NCBI GenBank assembly: GCA_905221605.1
Contig: CAJNDS010002664.1
Span: 241,234 to 305,233 of the forward strand
Direction of reading: 5' to 3'
Length of the DNA: 64,000 nt
DNA from: Symbiodinium natans
Taxonomy: Eukaryota > Sar > Dinophyceae > Suessiales > Symbiodiniaceae
In this document: positions 23,066 through 35,404 of the stretch, piece by piece
Layout: each line of letters starts with the position of its first letter
Numbering within the stretch: the first letter of the stretch is position 1
Position numbers and translations under genes: made by a program
Notes under the pieces: model-generated
Told to the model about the DNA's origin: nothing
What the model saw: only the letters and a program-made list of their open reading frames with translations
The model's database searches: none

Positions 23066-23700
23066 TTAAAACCCTTTTTTGCCGCCCAACCTTGTTAAGT
23101 TTAGGTTGAGGCTCTGAGGCTCTTGCGTTTGGAAGTGATCAAGAATGTGTGTCCCAACATTTGCTTTTTGCCAGCTGTCAAGAAAGAGCACCACGTCACT
23201 CCGCATCAGGGGTCCTTCTTCACTGTCATGATTAACCACACTTTGCCAATCCCGTGTGGAATGGGAGGTCGCTAACACGGAAGCTGACTTCCACGTCCAC
23301 GGTGCTCTTGTGAGGTTGCAAAACACCAGCTCCAAGGAGGCGTCGTTCGAGGCAAGCTGCCCATTGACTTCGCCAGCACGCACAGAATAACAAACACCAA
23401 GGCGAAAAAAATCCCCATCACGCATCAGGAGCTCGCGGCTCTGCACCTCCCTCTTAAGAAAAGCTCGAGACCGCACGGTCAAGGGACTGCGCTTAGGCGT
23501 CTTCCTAGTGGAACTTGCTGGCTGACCGTCTAATCGATCTGACCAGACAAACGATCGAGTCTTTGACGCGTTTCGGCGCCCCAGCAGGGTGACCGCTGAG
23601 TCCAGCCATCACGTCGAAAATGGCGTGTACCAACTCAGAAGGCAAGGAAGAGCATACAGGCACTGCTCCCGACTTGACCTGGACTCCGTCCGCGCAACGC
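23066..23700 (-). CDS. Candidate exons, unassigned
   Basis: Minus frame 23066-23482 is open for 138 codons and reads like a folded domain (LLMRDGDFFRLGVCYSVRAG; SDVVLFLDSWQKANVGTHIL); the first ATG inside is at 23425. A second segment, ~23516-23690, reads LPSELVHAIFDVMAGLSG and ends in its own stop. They could be ends of two genes or UAP56 5' region. No family recognised. Confidence 0.4.
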
Positions 23701-23740
23701 GAACTATAGAGGAAACTCCGTGATGCAAGCAGAATGCCGT

Positions 23741-25006
23741 TCAGATTCCAGCCAAATCTGACTGATAGAAGGCCCGATAGGCACGGCTACTGATGTTTGG
23801 CACACCAGCGGCCATCAGATGGCACAGCTGCGTGTTGATACTCGTGTATGCTGTCTTTTGCAGAGTTCGCAGATTTTGGTGGATCACTGGCGTCTGAAAG
23901 ACGACCAAACATGAAGGTGGGTCCCTGATGTCTGTCCACTTTCGCTCCCCTGACTCGCGCCCCATCCTGTTCCTGTTTTTGTACACCTGTTTCGCCTCAT
24001 CGCCCACGGGCACGTCCGCGTGGCGCGTGAAGTTGCTGCCCAGTACACTGCGAGCCACCTCGCACCACATTGTATCTAGGCACCATGTGGCGCCTTTGGC
24101 GATCAGTTTCATGGCTTCGCCGTTGCTAGCAAGCTTCCTCCTCACGGCAAGCCAGGCCCTTGCTGTGAGGACTGGCGCCATGATCTCTACGACACCTATT
24201 TCAGCCGCGATCAACGTAAGATCTGTACTCCAAACGTGGGCTTCTTGGTTTAGGGGCAGGTTGAGAATGCTGTGATCACTTCCTCGCGGCACGCCATCCT
24301 GGAGTTTCTCCAAAGATCCAATGATGCTGGGCTGCGCAATCTCAGGCTTGAAGTACAGCACGTGTGCCCAAAAGGCAAACCAGTTGATCGCAGAGACTCT
24401 CACATCTCCATCTGCCAACCATACGTAGTCGAAGCTGGACACGGTCGATGGTGTCAAGTGGGTGATCCATGCACCCAGCTTGCGGCTTCCAATTGAACGG
24501 ATCACTGTTACATTCAATCCCCTCACTTCTCGTTGCAAATACGTCAACACCGTGTCCGTGACGAATATGTCGTATACAACGAGAAGCACATGCAGCTCGA
24601 CAGTTAGCTTCTTGATACACGAGTCATGGCAAACAAGGTGTGTTGGCCACACATCCGGCGGCAAGTCGGTGGAAAATCCTGCTGGGTTCTGAGAAGCAGC
24701 ATTGGCTGAACAATGCGACCTGTTGGGACTGTGGACTGACAGAGACTTCCTTGCCAAAGCTCTGATGTCGGCCATCACGGTACGCCACTCTGACTGCCCG
24801 ACGGTTCTCACCATGAGGACCTTGAGGTGGGTGAAGTTTGAGTCAGGCTCTGGTTCTGTGGGTTCTGTGGCATCTGGATCTGGAGGCCAGTCCCCGACAG
24901 CCCACAGTGTCAGCATCGCTCCGGCGAGGGCCCAAAACACCAAGGGCATCCATTTTGGGCATCTGCCACATCTGCCACAGCTCAGAGCTGAATGAGCTGC
25001 GACCAT
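23741..25006 (-). CDS. DUF707-like type II membrane protein, intronless
   Basis: 421 codons from ATG at 25006. An upstream in-frame ATG exists at 25132, but the transmembrane segment (~20-38, WMPLVFWALAGAMLTLWAV) then sits better near the N-terminus. After a Pro/Glu/Asp-rich stalk, the lumenal part has FDYVWLADGDVRV (~193-205) and an EIAQPSI segment resembling the DDD-containing core of plant DUF707 proteins, and VEIMAPVLTARAW later matches the next conserved block. Five N-glycosylation sequons (NFT, NRS, NVT, NFT, NIS) fit an ER/Golgi lumen. DUF707 proteins are thought to be glycosyltransferase-like but lack a proven activity. No introns. A GT-A type glycosyltransferase is the alternative. 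Confidence 0.7.
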   Translation of the reverse strand: MVAAHSALSCGRCGRCPKWMPLVFWALAGAMLTLWAVGDWPPDPDATEPTEPEPDSNFTHLKVLMVRTVGQSEWRTVMADIRALARKSLSVHSPNRSHCSANAASQNPAGFSTDLPPDVWPTHLVCHDSCIKKLTVELHVLLVVYDIFVTDTVLTYLQREVRGLNVTVIRSIGSRKLGAWITHLTPSTVSSFDYVWLADGDVRVSAINWFAFWAHVLYFKPEIAQPSIIGSLEKLQDGVPRGSDHSILNLPLNQEAHVWSTDLTLIAAEIGVVEIMAPVLTARAWLAVRRKLASNGEAMKLIAKGATWCLDTMWCEVARSVLGSNFTRHADVPVGDEAKQVYKNRNRMGRESGERKWTDIRDPPSCLVVFQTPVIHQNLRTLQKTAYTSINTQLCHLMAAGVPNISSRAYRAFYQSDLAGI

Positions 25007-25633
<627 letters not shown>

Positions 25634-26035
25634 CTTCTCTTCCTCCTTCTTGTTCTCCTCCTCATCGTTGAAGTCGGGCAGATCCTGTTCCAGTGAGCAA
25701 CTTCACACCCCAGACTCACCCCAGTATCTCTTCTCCTGTTAGACGTCATAACTCCACATGGATCCTACGCCTCCCAACTCACGAGCCCCGTCACCTCCTC
25801 CACAGCGTAAGAACTGCGTAAGATGTCAACGACATGTTCTAGCCTTCTGCTTGGGAATATCAGCATGAAACTCAACAGCCCGAAAGGCCGTGAAAGGAAA
25901 CTCATCTTTGTGGAGCACACCCGAATCACCCTGAATCCCTTGATCAGGGTGTCGGGCCTCCCTCCCTTGATGGCTCAGGTGAAAAAGTTGCCACTGTTGA
26001 CCACAGCATGCCCCTTTCAAGAACGACCTCAGCAA
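25634..26035 (-). CDS. Candidate exons, unassigned
   Basis: Exon 25634-25684 lies between a GGAACAG acceptor and a GC donor (GAGAAG|GC) and encodes DLPDFNDEEENKKEEEK, an acidic linker. Upstream ~25845-25950 reads GDSGVLHKDEFPFTAFRAVE then FHADIPKQ. Family not recognised. Confidence 0.4.
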
Positions 26036-26835
26036 CCATCCTCGGCTGAACTTATCCTGTCCTCGTCGGCCATGGTTGCGGGCAAGAAATGTCCTGCCAT
26101 TTCACACACACACACACATACACCTACACAAAGCCAGCAACACTTGGTAGCAAGAAGTTCCGAGCACATCACATCATGTGGGCCTCGATGTTCCCTGCGG
26201 GAATCTCAGACCGCCTCTGTGAGTGCCAAGTCACTGTGAGCCAAGCGGCCGGCGAGCGCTTGTCATAGCCAAGACATAGGCCATGCACGAAGCACTGCAT
26301 TAATCATCACGAAGATCCCAGAAGCAAAAAAAAACGGAGGGCTACTCAAGCGGATGCAGCACCGGCATGTCCCTGGCCCCTCTCGGAGCAAAGCGCAGCC
26401 TTCGCAGGTGGAAGCCAGGGGCGAGCTCTTTGGCTTGCTCGGGAGGGTGTCCACCTCAAAGTGAATGTGGCAGACTGCCCACTTTGAAAAACAGCTGGCG
26501 CATGTCGACGCCGCATTTCGACTTCGCGTCGCCCCGTGGAGATGCACGTGAGCACTGTGAGCGCAGTGCCATGTGATGCCCCGTGCCATAAGCGGCCGGC
26601 ATTCAACGCACTAAAGGTCGAGTGATCTGGGCGAAGCTTCATGGAGCGCCTCAGCCGAGGCCATCTGAAGGAAAGCTCGAAGCCATCACCAAACACAGAC
26701 TCTCACGAAGGTCATGACGAAATATGACGAAGACGTCCGAGGCTGCTGCAGTCGACTGGAAGCCAATGCCGCGGTGGCTTTGAATTCTGCACGGGCTCGT
26801 GCATCAAATGCCTTCACCTCCATTGAAGGCCATTT
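26036..26835. other. No gene supported
   Basis: Includes a short (CA)n at 26103-26130. Overlapping frames at 26263-26696 on both strands lack motifs. Confidence 0.4.
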
Positions 26836-26940
26836 GGGGATTTCCGAAATTAAGGGTAGCTTCTTTGGGTCCTTATGATAAGGGAATCCTACTATTTGGG
26901 GTCAAAATCAGGGGTCCCGTATTTCGGGAACCCCCAATTT
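26836..26940. repeat. Dispersed GGGGTACC-type element, copy B
   Basis: Contains GGGTCCTTATGATAAGGGAA, CTACTATTTGGGG and ATCAGGGGTCCC, matching the reverse complement of the copy at 50046-50140 block by block. Confidence 0.65.
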
Positions 26941-27400
26941 CATGAACAACAGCAACAACATTATACGATGTTTAGAACGAATGAGAACGACTTGACCAGC
27001 TGAGGGAGGCTCCTTGTCTGAGGGCGTGTCCTTGGTGTCTGTTGAATCCTTGACAGCAGAGACCTCTCCTGCGACATGAGCCACTTCGTCATCACAGCAC
27101 ACTGCCAACCCTCACCGATCATTGCTTCAAGTTTCAAGTTGACCATGACGTGAGCTTGCAGAGCCTTGAGGAGAAGGATCTTGCGTACCTTGCATCAAGA
27201 AGCACATGAAAATGAAAAGAGGTTCAAGGCTTTCACGTTGAGTTGCCACGTTACGACTTGCTACGTCTTCGAGCTTCCTGCACCACTTTTCAGGGCATTT
27301 CGGAGCACAGGGGCAGAAAAGCGAGTTGCATGAACCATGACAATGTCGTCCGTCTTCAATCATGCAAGCCGTGAGCGACAACTCCTTCATTGGATGCATG
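26941..27400 (-). CDS. Candidate exons, unassigned
   Basis: Minus segments: ~27110-27190 RKILLLKALQAHVMVNLKLE, and ~26975-27105 in another frame VAHVAGEVSAVKDSTDTKDT. Both read like protein, so an intron or frame change would be needed. No family recognised. Confidence 0.3.
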
Positions 27401-29070
27401 AGCTGAGTGGCAGGCTGCTTGACTGCGACGTCTGTCGCTCCACTTTGAGTGTCTCCGGGTTCAGCACTTCACCCGTTCTGAGTGCCAGGAGTCAAGTAAA
27501 GCAGAATCACGGAGACATAAACCATGTTTTGAAGCTCTGCGGAGCACCAGTAACCAACAAAAAGCTCTCCGTCCGGCTTTTTCAAGAGCTGAGTGAGCGG
27601 CTTGGGACTTTTGATTGGCATGGCCTGCAAGGGAACGCTCAAGGGAACGCTCGGATGCGCAACCACTTGGTGGCAAAGGCCACAGAGTTTGAAGGGAAGC
27701 GACTATGAAAGCGACTCTTGGGCCTTGTTCGGCGCCGCCTGTGTGAACTGGCTCTCCATGATGGAAGAACCTTGGCAACATCGATGCCCTGAAGCTGTAT
27801 GCTGCAAATGGCTGTAGGGCCGAGATATCCCAACATCTCCCACACAGCACACTCCCTCGGGTGCTTCCCTGGCGGCCCACTTTTTTGTTCCACTCGGAGG
27901 CACAGCGACACACTCACAGAGAGGGAGACGCTGCAGAGTGCACTTTTTCCTGTCCTTCTTCGTAAGGTTCGCTTGTGCCGCTTCTGGAAGCAGGGCCTGG
28001 CCCGCGCGGAGCCCCTCTTGGACCACCCTGTGACACATTTCAAGTCACGTGTCCATACTTGTCCCACCATCCAGAAATGTTCCATGCATCCAACCATATC
28101 TCACTACATCCCAGTCGATCAGTATATTTAATTGGAAACGTTTTGAAACATTTCAGTAGATCGGGGTACACTTATGGATACTTCTGGAGCCAAGCTCCTC
28201 CGGGTGTCCAGCCTTCCATGCACATGGGCACAGCGCTCAGAAGGGCAGAAGCCACGCCGAGTCGAGGCTTCACGCTTGCTGGACCTGAAAGAGGTGTGGT
28301 GTGTGACCCCCTCACCCAACCCATCTCCAACTCCTCCCAAAGACCGCTGCACCCCCACGCCTTCAGCTTCTTCCATGCCAGAGTTGAGAGGCTTGCCACA
28401 GCAAGGACCTGACTAAGCCGTGCTCGCACTTGGTGTCTGAGTGGCTTCTAATATTCCAGCGCATCAAAGTGACTGATGAACCCTCTTTGCCCCACAGAAA
28501 CCAGCCAGATGCTACATCCGCACAAAACATGGCCCATGCAATTTCAATTTCAGCCCAAAAACGGCCGAAAGCCCTGTCCAGTGTAAGAGCCGTGTGCGAT
28601 CGTGAAATTTAACTACAAGGCATTCGCATATCTTTCGTCCTCTTCATCGATCTGGAAGAAAACAACATCTTAATCACGGGGCGAAGCCCAGACCTGCTCG
28701 GTGGAGTTTTGGTCCGACATACCGACATACTTCATCTTCACAATCCTAACGGTCCTAACGCGTATCGAGATTGCAAGGCCAATGTCCATAATCCCTGATT
28801 AGCTGAATCTAAGAGGCCCTGTATAAAGAGCCAAAAGGCCTTCTAATCTGACGTTTAGACTCTAGACTCGTTTCCACTGCAGAGACCGTGCGCATCTCCC
28901 CCTGTGTCTACCATGATTTGCTCCGCTGAGAAATTCCTTGTCGCGCTTGTGATGCGTTTATGTACTTGTGAGTCGGAATAGTCACGTGCACTTGAAGGTG
29001 AGCTTGGAATACGGTCCAAAAAAGCATGTCAACAGTCTTTGAATAGGGTCTCTAGGTAGCTATTTCAATA
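27401..29070. other. Ambiguous or non-coding stretch
   Basis: At 27469-27710 both strands read like protein (plus: SVRLFQELSERLGTFDW; minus: DGELFVGYWCSAELQNMV), so neither is annotated. 28130-28430 likewise. 28430-29070 is lower in G+C and shows no frame. Confidence 0.4.
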
Positions 29071-29733
29071 GGTGACAGACAGACACACTATCAGGAACTT
29101 ATCAAAGGTTGCGTTGTCTCTTGCGTGGTGCAAGGACTTCATGTGGGGTCACTTGGCTGCGTCCAAGCTGTCGCCGGACCGTTGGAAGCGAAAGACAGGG
29201 GCAGGAGCTGGCTGGGGGGGGGAATTGTTCCCTAACATACGGCTCTGTCTGTTTCTGACTTCGTTGATTCACTTTTGCTGCTGCGCACAACTTGCCCAAA
29301 TAGCACAAGTCTCCAAACCTCACGAACCCGGTCCCAGCGACATCAATGCTGCTACGAAGTCCACGTATGGCCGGGAGGATGGCGACCAAGACTTGAGAGG
29401 ATGCGTCGGGCAGGGCACCTTCATCGGTTCCGTTTTTGGGAGACTGCCTTTTGGGAACGTAGTGCTGCACAGCTCTCCGAGAACGCCTGCCAGCTGCAGA
29501 GTGGCAGCGGCTTGTGCAGCACAGCACCTGAGGCTGTAGTCCTAGAAGTTGCTCTGCACGCAACTGGGAACCCAAACGTGGCCAGTGCTGCCACGCTGCG
29601 TAATCAATAGGAGGAGAGAAGCCAGAAGCACACGGCTGTAAGGTGGCATCACCTGATATCCACTACAGTACTTGAGTTTGGGGAGCACGTACCGTCACTT
29701 CAATTCGACACAGCTGACAATTGAAGTCCATGA
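29071..29733. other. Ambiguous open frames, no gene supported
   Basis: A plus frame (29072-29539, 155 codons) and a minus frame (29102-29575, 157 codons) overlap; neither has a motif. Confidence 0.35.
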
Positions 29734-29745
29734 TACATACATACA

Positions 29746-29781
<36 letters not shown>

Positions 29782-29805
29782 TATGTATTTATTTATTTTT
29801 ATATA
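29734..29805. repeat. CATA/TA microsatellite
   Basis: (CATA)n of about ten units, then (TA)n and (TTTA)n. Confidence 0.95.
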
Positions 29806-29844
29806 TGTGTCTGGGTATCGCAGCTTCTCACTTGCTAAGAAAAT

Positions 29845-32800
29845 CTACCGAAGAAGTGTCAGATCCTGCTTAGGGTTGGCCTTCAAAGACACAGCTTTCT
29901 TGCGCCTTTTGCTACGAACTGGCCGAAAACCTGGCAGCTCCTGCGATGATCTCTTGTGACATTTGGTTGGTGCAATCAGTTCTGGCGGGAGAAATTGCGG
30001 ATTGGCCCGCAATCATCCTAAATCCAAACTGGCACCCCCTGAGCCCTAAATCCACACTGATTCCGGGAACCCATGGCTGCTGCCAGGATGCCGAGCGACA
30101 ATTTTGCAATCTGCGTTACTACGTGGAGCTGTTGAGATCAAGCAAGCTGCGGAGATTGCACAGGTTTAGGGTTTTTAGGGTTTATGCATGCAGTCATCAG
30201 ACACTTCGGACGAAAGTTCGGGCGAAGCATATATCTGCAATTAGCAGAGAGCACTCGAAAAGATCACATCTAGGCCTGGTTTTTATGGTTTAGGGTTTTC
30301 GGTTTGGGGCTTAGGGCTGTTACATGCTGCAACTTCCAAGTCAGATTGAAAGCAGGCGGGGTTGTCTTGGGCTGGTGCCCATCAGACCAGCCAGCATCAC
30401 CTGAGCACCGCAAAACCCTAGAACCTAGTCTTAAATCCCAAAAACCCTAGACCCTAAACCTAAACCCTAAACCGAAGTTCTACCGTGATGTCGATTCGCT
30501 TCGAGGGCAACTGTGACACTGAACTTGGGAAGCGGTGCGTAGCAGTCCAAAGGAGAATGGGCTTGGGGTCTAGAGGGTTAAGGGGTGACCGATGCAGTTG
30601 AAAGCGTCGCGCAATTTGAAACCCCCGGATGCAAGAAATGAACTATTGACTTATCAAATGCCTCACTTCCCACCAACGAGAGCGACAGACAGCAAACCGC
30701 AACCACTGCAAGCTCCCAAGAATCAAGCTCCCACAGCAAGTTCTACCTGCTGCCGAAACACGGGCATACCCCACCTTGATGCCTCCAGCATCTGCATGGT
30801 CCTCAGATGCAGGAAAATGCAGGAAAGCGAGAACAAGCTTGAGGCCAGTAGAATCAGAAGCCATTCGGGACTCCGGCGCTAAGTCGGCCATGCCAACCAC
30901 CTGCTCCAAGGCACACTCCAGATGAATCTGCACACAGCCATGAAGAGAATGAATGCGTGTGAAGGGTATGGTACTGACCTGTGGCTGCATCACATATGGG
31001 TAGCCACTGGACCTCGGTGCGCTGCAGCTCCGTCGACTGAGTCAGGAGTTGCGATGCATCAAGCTTGTGGCATCTCTGGCGAACGCATTGCTTGAAGTTT
31101 ATTCTGGCGAAGAGGCCGTTGCCATCTCGGTCGCGACTCTGTTGCTACTCAGCTACAGATTCCAGCGAGCACCAGTTGGTTCAGGATGTCTTGCTTCTCC
31201 AGGAAGCTGCCGGGCTGTGGTAACCTGTGTATGTGCAAGCAGAGCCTGAGCTCTTTTGCATTCATCTGCCGTGCCTCCTCCTGTGAAGGTCCAAGGCAGC
31301 GGAGAATCCTATATCGCGACCGCAAGGACTTCAACCGTTCCTTCACATACGCGATGTCCTCCTTCACCTCCTGGCGCTCCTTCCTCAGTTCCTGCAGCAG
31401 TCGCAGCTCCTGCCCCTGAAGGTCGGATTCTTCTGTGCACCTGAGCAAGTCGGCATACACTTGGCAGGCTTTCTGGCAAAAGGGCTGCGACTCCGCCGGT
31501 CGGCTCAGAGCTTCCATGGCAGATTGTATCTCGACGTCCAGCTTATCGATTTTCTGCACCAGCTCGTGGCACTTCCTTGCGTAGGAGGGCGGGGGCGATG
31601 ATGCCCAGGACCGAAGCTTGCACACCAGCCGCACCTAAACGGATGCCACATGCATAACTTCATAACTCGTTCATAGTACAGTATGGGGCGAGGTGTCCTT
31701 ATAAAGGGGATTTTGCCATATTTGGGGTTCATATGTGCCCGTGTTGCAGGTTCTCGCCAATCCCGCCCACCCACCCACCCCCCAACCCCTGACCATCAAG
31801 CCTCAGCACACCACGAAGGGAGAAGGAAACCTCTACACCCCTAAACCCAAAAACCTGAACCCACCACCTACCACAGGGCTGGAGAGGGACCGAAACCTTG
31901 GCCCTGGACTCTGATTAACCACAAGGGGCAAGGGGAAAAATCCAAACCTACAACCCTAAACCCCTGAACAGCCACCATGAACTACGGGGGGGCAAAGTCA
32001 ATTCCCTACAGCCTATACAGTCTGACCCTAAACCCTAAAAGCACCATAGAGATGAATTGGGTAAACCATCAACAAGAAACCGAAACCCCAAAACCCACCA
32101 GGAAACACAAGGGGGTTTCCATGGGGGGTGGGGGAGTGAAAAATGCTGAAGCATATAAGTGGCACCCCTATTTTGGGAAATGGCAATGGTAGGGCCGTTC
32201 CCGGCCCGGCACGAGCCACTCGAGTTCCCAGCGCCCCACATTCACATCAAAATCAACTGCTTGCTCATGCGTGAGATGTCCTTGGAGCAGAGCGCTCCAC
32301 ATCGGCTTGCAATGATGCAGTTGCTGAACTAAGGGTATCGTCGTTGCGGGGTTTTGCTGGGAATTCTCATGTTCAACAACCGCCCTTTATGTGCGAAGAC
32401 ACACTAGTTCTGACCGGCGGCACACAAACACACACACACACACACACACAATTCAAGTCTGCGAAGCACGCGAACTCCCTTCTCGCCTTTCAGTGGACGT
32501 TTCATACGTTTCAGAACCCTCGGCCGCACCTCTTCAAGATCAGGCAGGCGCGGAACGACGGAAAAGAGATAAGCATCCTGCGCCAGGACAGAGCTTCCAA
32601 AGTGTCTTCCACTCGACTCGAACAGAAAACCGATGCCTAGCAAAAGAGCACAAGCATGTCAAGCAATGTCAAGCATAGGGCGTAGCAAAGATTTGCAAAC
32701 GCAGCAAGCTCCGTTGCCTCGTCGACCGCAATGGCTTGCTTGGTGAGCCTGGACAGCCATTCCAGTTCTGCCAGCAGCTTTGCGGCCCCACAGAACAAGT

Positions 32801-33098
32801 CATCCACGATGGCCGCAGGATCGATGCCAACGCTCGATGGCGTTGCCGATGAGGCGAGGCACAGCGCAGCTGAAGCCGCCTCGGGTGGGTCCAGCAGCAA
32901 GGCGACCCTCCGGATCAGCTTCCTTCTCCGGCATCGATCTTCCCCATGCAACTCCAAGTTGTCGGCCGCTTGTAGAATCTTGGTGCCTTCGTCCTCAGCT
33001 GCAAGCTTGGAGGTCCGTTGCGTCGTGAACTCCTCCTCTAGGGTAGCTAGCCTCCTCTCCAATGCCACGAGCTTTTTGCTCTCATCGCTTGCGGCCAT
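29845..33098 (-). CDS. Multi-exon coiled-coil gene, function unknown
   Basis: Probable start ATG at 33098: MAASDESKKLVALERRLATL and on through a helical region to ~32690. The main exon 31173-31634 follows GTTTAG and is a 154-codon coiled coil (KCHELVQKIDKLDVEIQSAM … VKEDIAYVKERLKSLRSR) ending in a SAP-like helical pair (AKELRLCLHIHR…FLEKQDILNQL) before a GT donor. Exon ~30970-31062 (LDASQLLTQSTELQRTE), exon 30775-30927 (IHLECALEQVVGMADLAPES … ADAGGIK, GT donor) and a basic last exon 29845-29940 (ELPGFRPVRSKRRKKAVSLK, stop) fit by phase 0 joins. Weaker exons lie near 32547-32594 and 32264-32335. The intron 29941-30774 holds telomere-like tracts. Nuclear or cytoskeletal scaffold is possible; no named family recognised. 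Confidence 0.55.
30163..30474. repeat. Cluster of degenerate telomere-like tracts
   Basis: TTTAGGG words at 30163-30184 and 30286-30320, and CCCTAAA-type words in the opposite orientation at 30412-30474, all inside one predicted intron. Confidence 0.8.
31683..32182. repeat. Two short copies of the dispersed element
   Basis: 31683-31732 (GTGTCCTTATAAAGGGGATT…ATATTTGGGGTTCAT) and 32155-32182 (GGCACCCCTATTTTGGGAAA), separated by C-rich and CCCTAAA-like words. Confidence 0.5.
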
Positions 33099-34038
33099 GA
33101 CCACAGCTGCCACGTTGAGCAAGAAGGCTCTTGCTCGGCATGCACCGGCATGTACTTCTCATATCTCTGTTGACACAAGACATCCTAAGCCTTACGGCCT
33201 TAGGGCCTTAGGAGCGACTTCCGAAGCAAGCCTGGCATTTTCTGAGTTTCGGCTGACAGCAAACTGTTTGGCAACGCGGATTAAGCCGATGTTGTTGACA
33301 ACCCAACCTGCCCTTGAAATAAAAGCCTGACAGGCTAGGCTGAGCGGAGCCAGCGCAGCTGACCGGAAAGCTGCGAGCGAGCAATGACTGAGGCAAAAAG
33401 AGGAAGCAAGTAATTCAATAGCTTCTGCAGAACAAGCATGGCCAAACTTCAGAACGTGTGAGCTCTCTCAGGCCGCATCTCTGGATGAAACTCCTGGACG
33501 ACTGCACAGCAAGTCCAAGAGCAAGAGCCAGCCCTACATTCCCTACATTCTCTACATTCCCTACCTTCGCTGGAAACATGACAGAGTGCATCAGATAGCT
33601 GGCAGCCGACCTGTGCAGAGGGGTCCATCGTAGTCATCCTGACTTCGGCGAGGCCTTTGCACCTTGCATTGAGATCTGGTAGCTGCTAAGGGTCATAGGT
33701 CATAGGTATGCTCGCGTCGCTTCACCCCTGAACGAACGTCAAGAAGTCGTACATGCTACTACCCTGCACTCGCACAAACCATCTCAGAAAGCCGCTGCAA
33801 GCCGTGATCTAGGCTCAAAGCAGGTTGCAGGGGATATCTCTCGCCCCAAACTAACAAAATCTTGCAAAGCAATGTGAACTGAGCCAAGAAGACGCAGGCA
33901 CACGTGCAAGCATCCGAGCTGGACACAAAACTCTCAACGGTCGGGATCATCCATCACTGACTCGTCATCCAACATGCAGCACACATGGGGGAGGGCTGGC
34001 ATCTCTCGTTGAGGCCGTAATCTTGCGGAAGGAAAGGT
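33099..34038. other. No gene supported
   Basis: Upstream region of the coiled-coil gene. A short TACATTCCC/TACATTCTC repeat lies at 33535-33563. Confidence 0.4.
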
Positions 34039-34830
34039 TCAGGAAGGGCACCTGGCGACTGGCTGCGTTTCCATGTCAATGTGCCGGTGCCTCCCCTGTT
34101 GCAATCCGCTGAGCTCAGTTTTCAGTAAGTCTTCCACCCCATAGCCAGATTGGTACTCCTTGGACAACTCCTTGAACTCTTCCGTGTCCTCAGACCTGGG
34201 ATGCCCAGGACCAGCAGATCTTGCAGGCCTGTGAGGTGCGCAAGGCCCCCCTGCGTTGTCATCATTTCGTAGGCCATGCTTCCCATAGACATACCTATTT
34301 GCGCCCAGGTCAAAGGCTGTTCTCACGGTTCCAAGGTTGTACTCTGCAGAGTCTACTGAATCTGGACCATGTACTGGCTCTACTGAGACTCTGCGGATTC
34401 TACTGAACCTGTGTCGCTTGGCAAGCCGGGGCCTTCGATTCCTTTGCGGTACTCCCACCTGGGCGGGGTGTCTCAAGCCTGCACCAGCAGATCCAAACAG
34501 CGCCTTTAAGGCCAGCAACCCTTTCTGCTCTCGTGGACCGCGCGAAGTAGCGACCTGGTATATGGCCGCTTATGACAAGCTACTGGCCGACTTGCTGAGT
34601 CGGAGGCAACAAGCTGAGCTTCAGGCATCAACAAATGTTTCCCACAAGGCGCCGGAGAACCGAGCGAAGAATGTCCAACCTCAGCAAACACAAGCATTGA
34701 ACCCTGCCTCAGCCGTGCTAAAGCCACATGTGCAGCTTCAGGGCCCCACCATCAATCTCAGCCTCCCTCTTCTCCACCACAGGAGCAACCTTGGTGTACC
34801 TCAGAGAAGGTTCGGACTGCACACGTAAAT
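34039..34830 (-). CDS. Candidate C-terminal exon, with competing plus frame
   Basis: Minus 34048-~34195 reads EDTEEFKELSKEYQSGYGVE then DLLKTELSGLQQGRHRH to a stop. Just upstream ~34200-34300 a second frame reads MGSMAYEMMTTQGGLAHLTG then LQDLLVLGIPG, so a frame change or an unseen intron separates them. A plus frame at 34337-34828 (YDKLLADLLSRRQQAELQAS) overlaps the rest. No family recognised. Confidence 0.3.
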
Positions 34831-34878
34831 ACATGTCAGCCGACCCCGAAGCGGGGGCGGCGTCAGTGAAGACCCATT

Positions 34879-34925
34879 TTCCCTCCACCCCGCCCTCCCC
34901 GCCCTCCCCGCCCTCTCCGTTCTCC
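34879..34925. repeat. CCGCCCTC tandem tract
   Basis: Imperfect CCGCCCTCC repeats on the plus strand. Confidence 0.8.
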
Positions 34926-35404
34926 CTTCCCATGCTCTTAGTGCTTCGTCTATAGGGCCGCCCAATCCGCCCACCACCCCAACTCCCCTGCCCCAGCCTG
35001 CTCCTAATCTGAAATGAAGTGTTTTGTGAGGGCTAAGGCATTTCTGGACCTGCATGCCCGCCGATCTCAAACCTATGTTGCCCGAGCCGGCTCACAGCCT
35101 GTAATCTTTAGCTTGAAATGAAGCTTGAGATGAATTCTAAGCGCTCCAGTGCATGCCCACGCCCCCACCGGCATCAGCAGCATCAGCGGGACCCTTGGGG
35201 GGAAGGGGGGGAGGGTGGGGGGCTGAGGGCCGCGGCAGGGCCTTGTACAACGCAGCCTGGGAAGCTTTGCCACATGCAGAACGGCTCCCGGGCCTCGCGT
35301 GCGCGCGCGCGCGCGCCGAAATATCAGCATGCGCACGTATGCAAGTGAGGAGCAAACGAAAAGGGAGCAGTTCAAGCCTACAGTCCGTCCTCTCCAGTGC
35401 CTCC
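34926..35404. other. No gene supported; G-rich and (GC)n patches
   Basis: G-rich run near 35195-35235 and (GC)n at 35303-35320. Confidence 0.5.
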
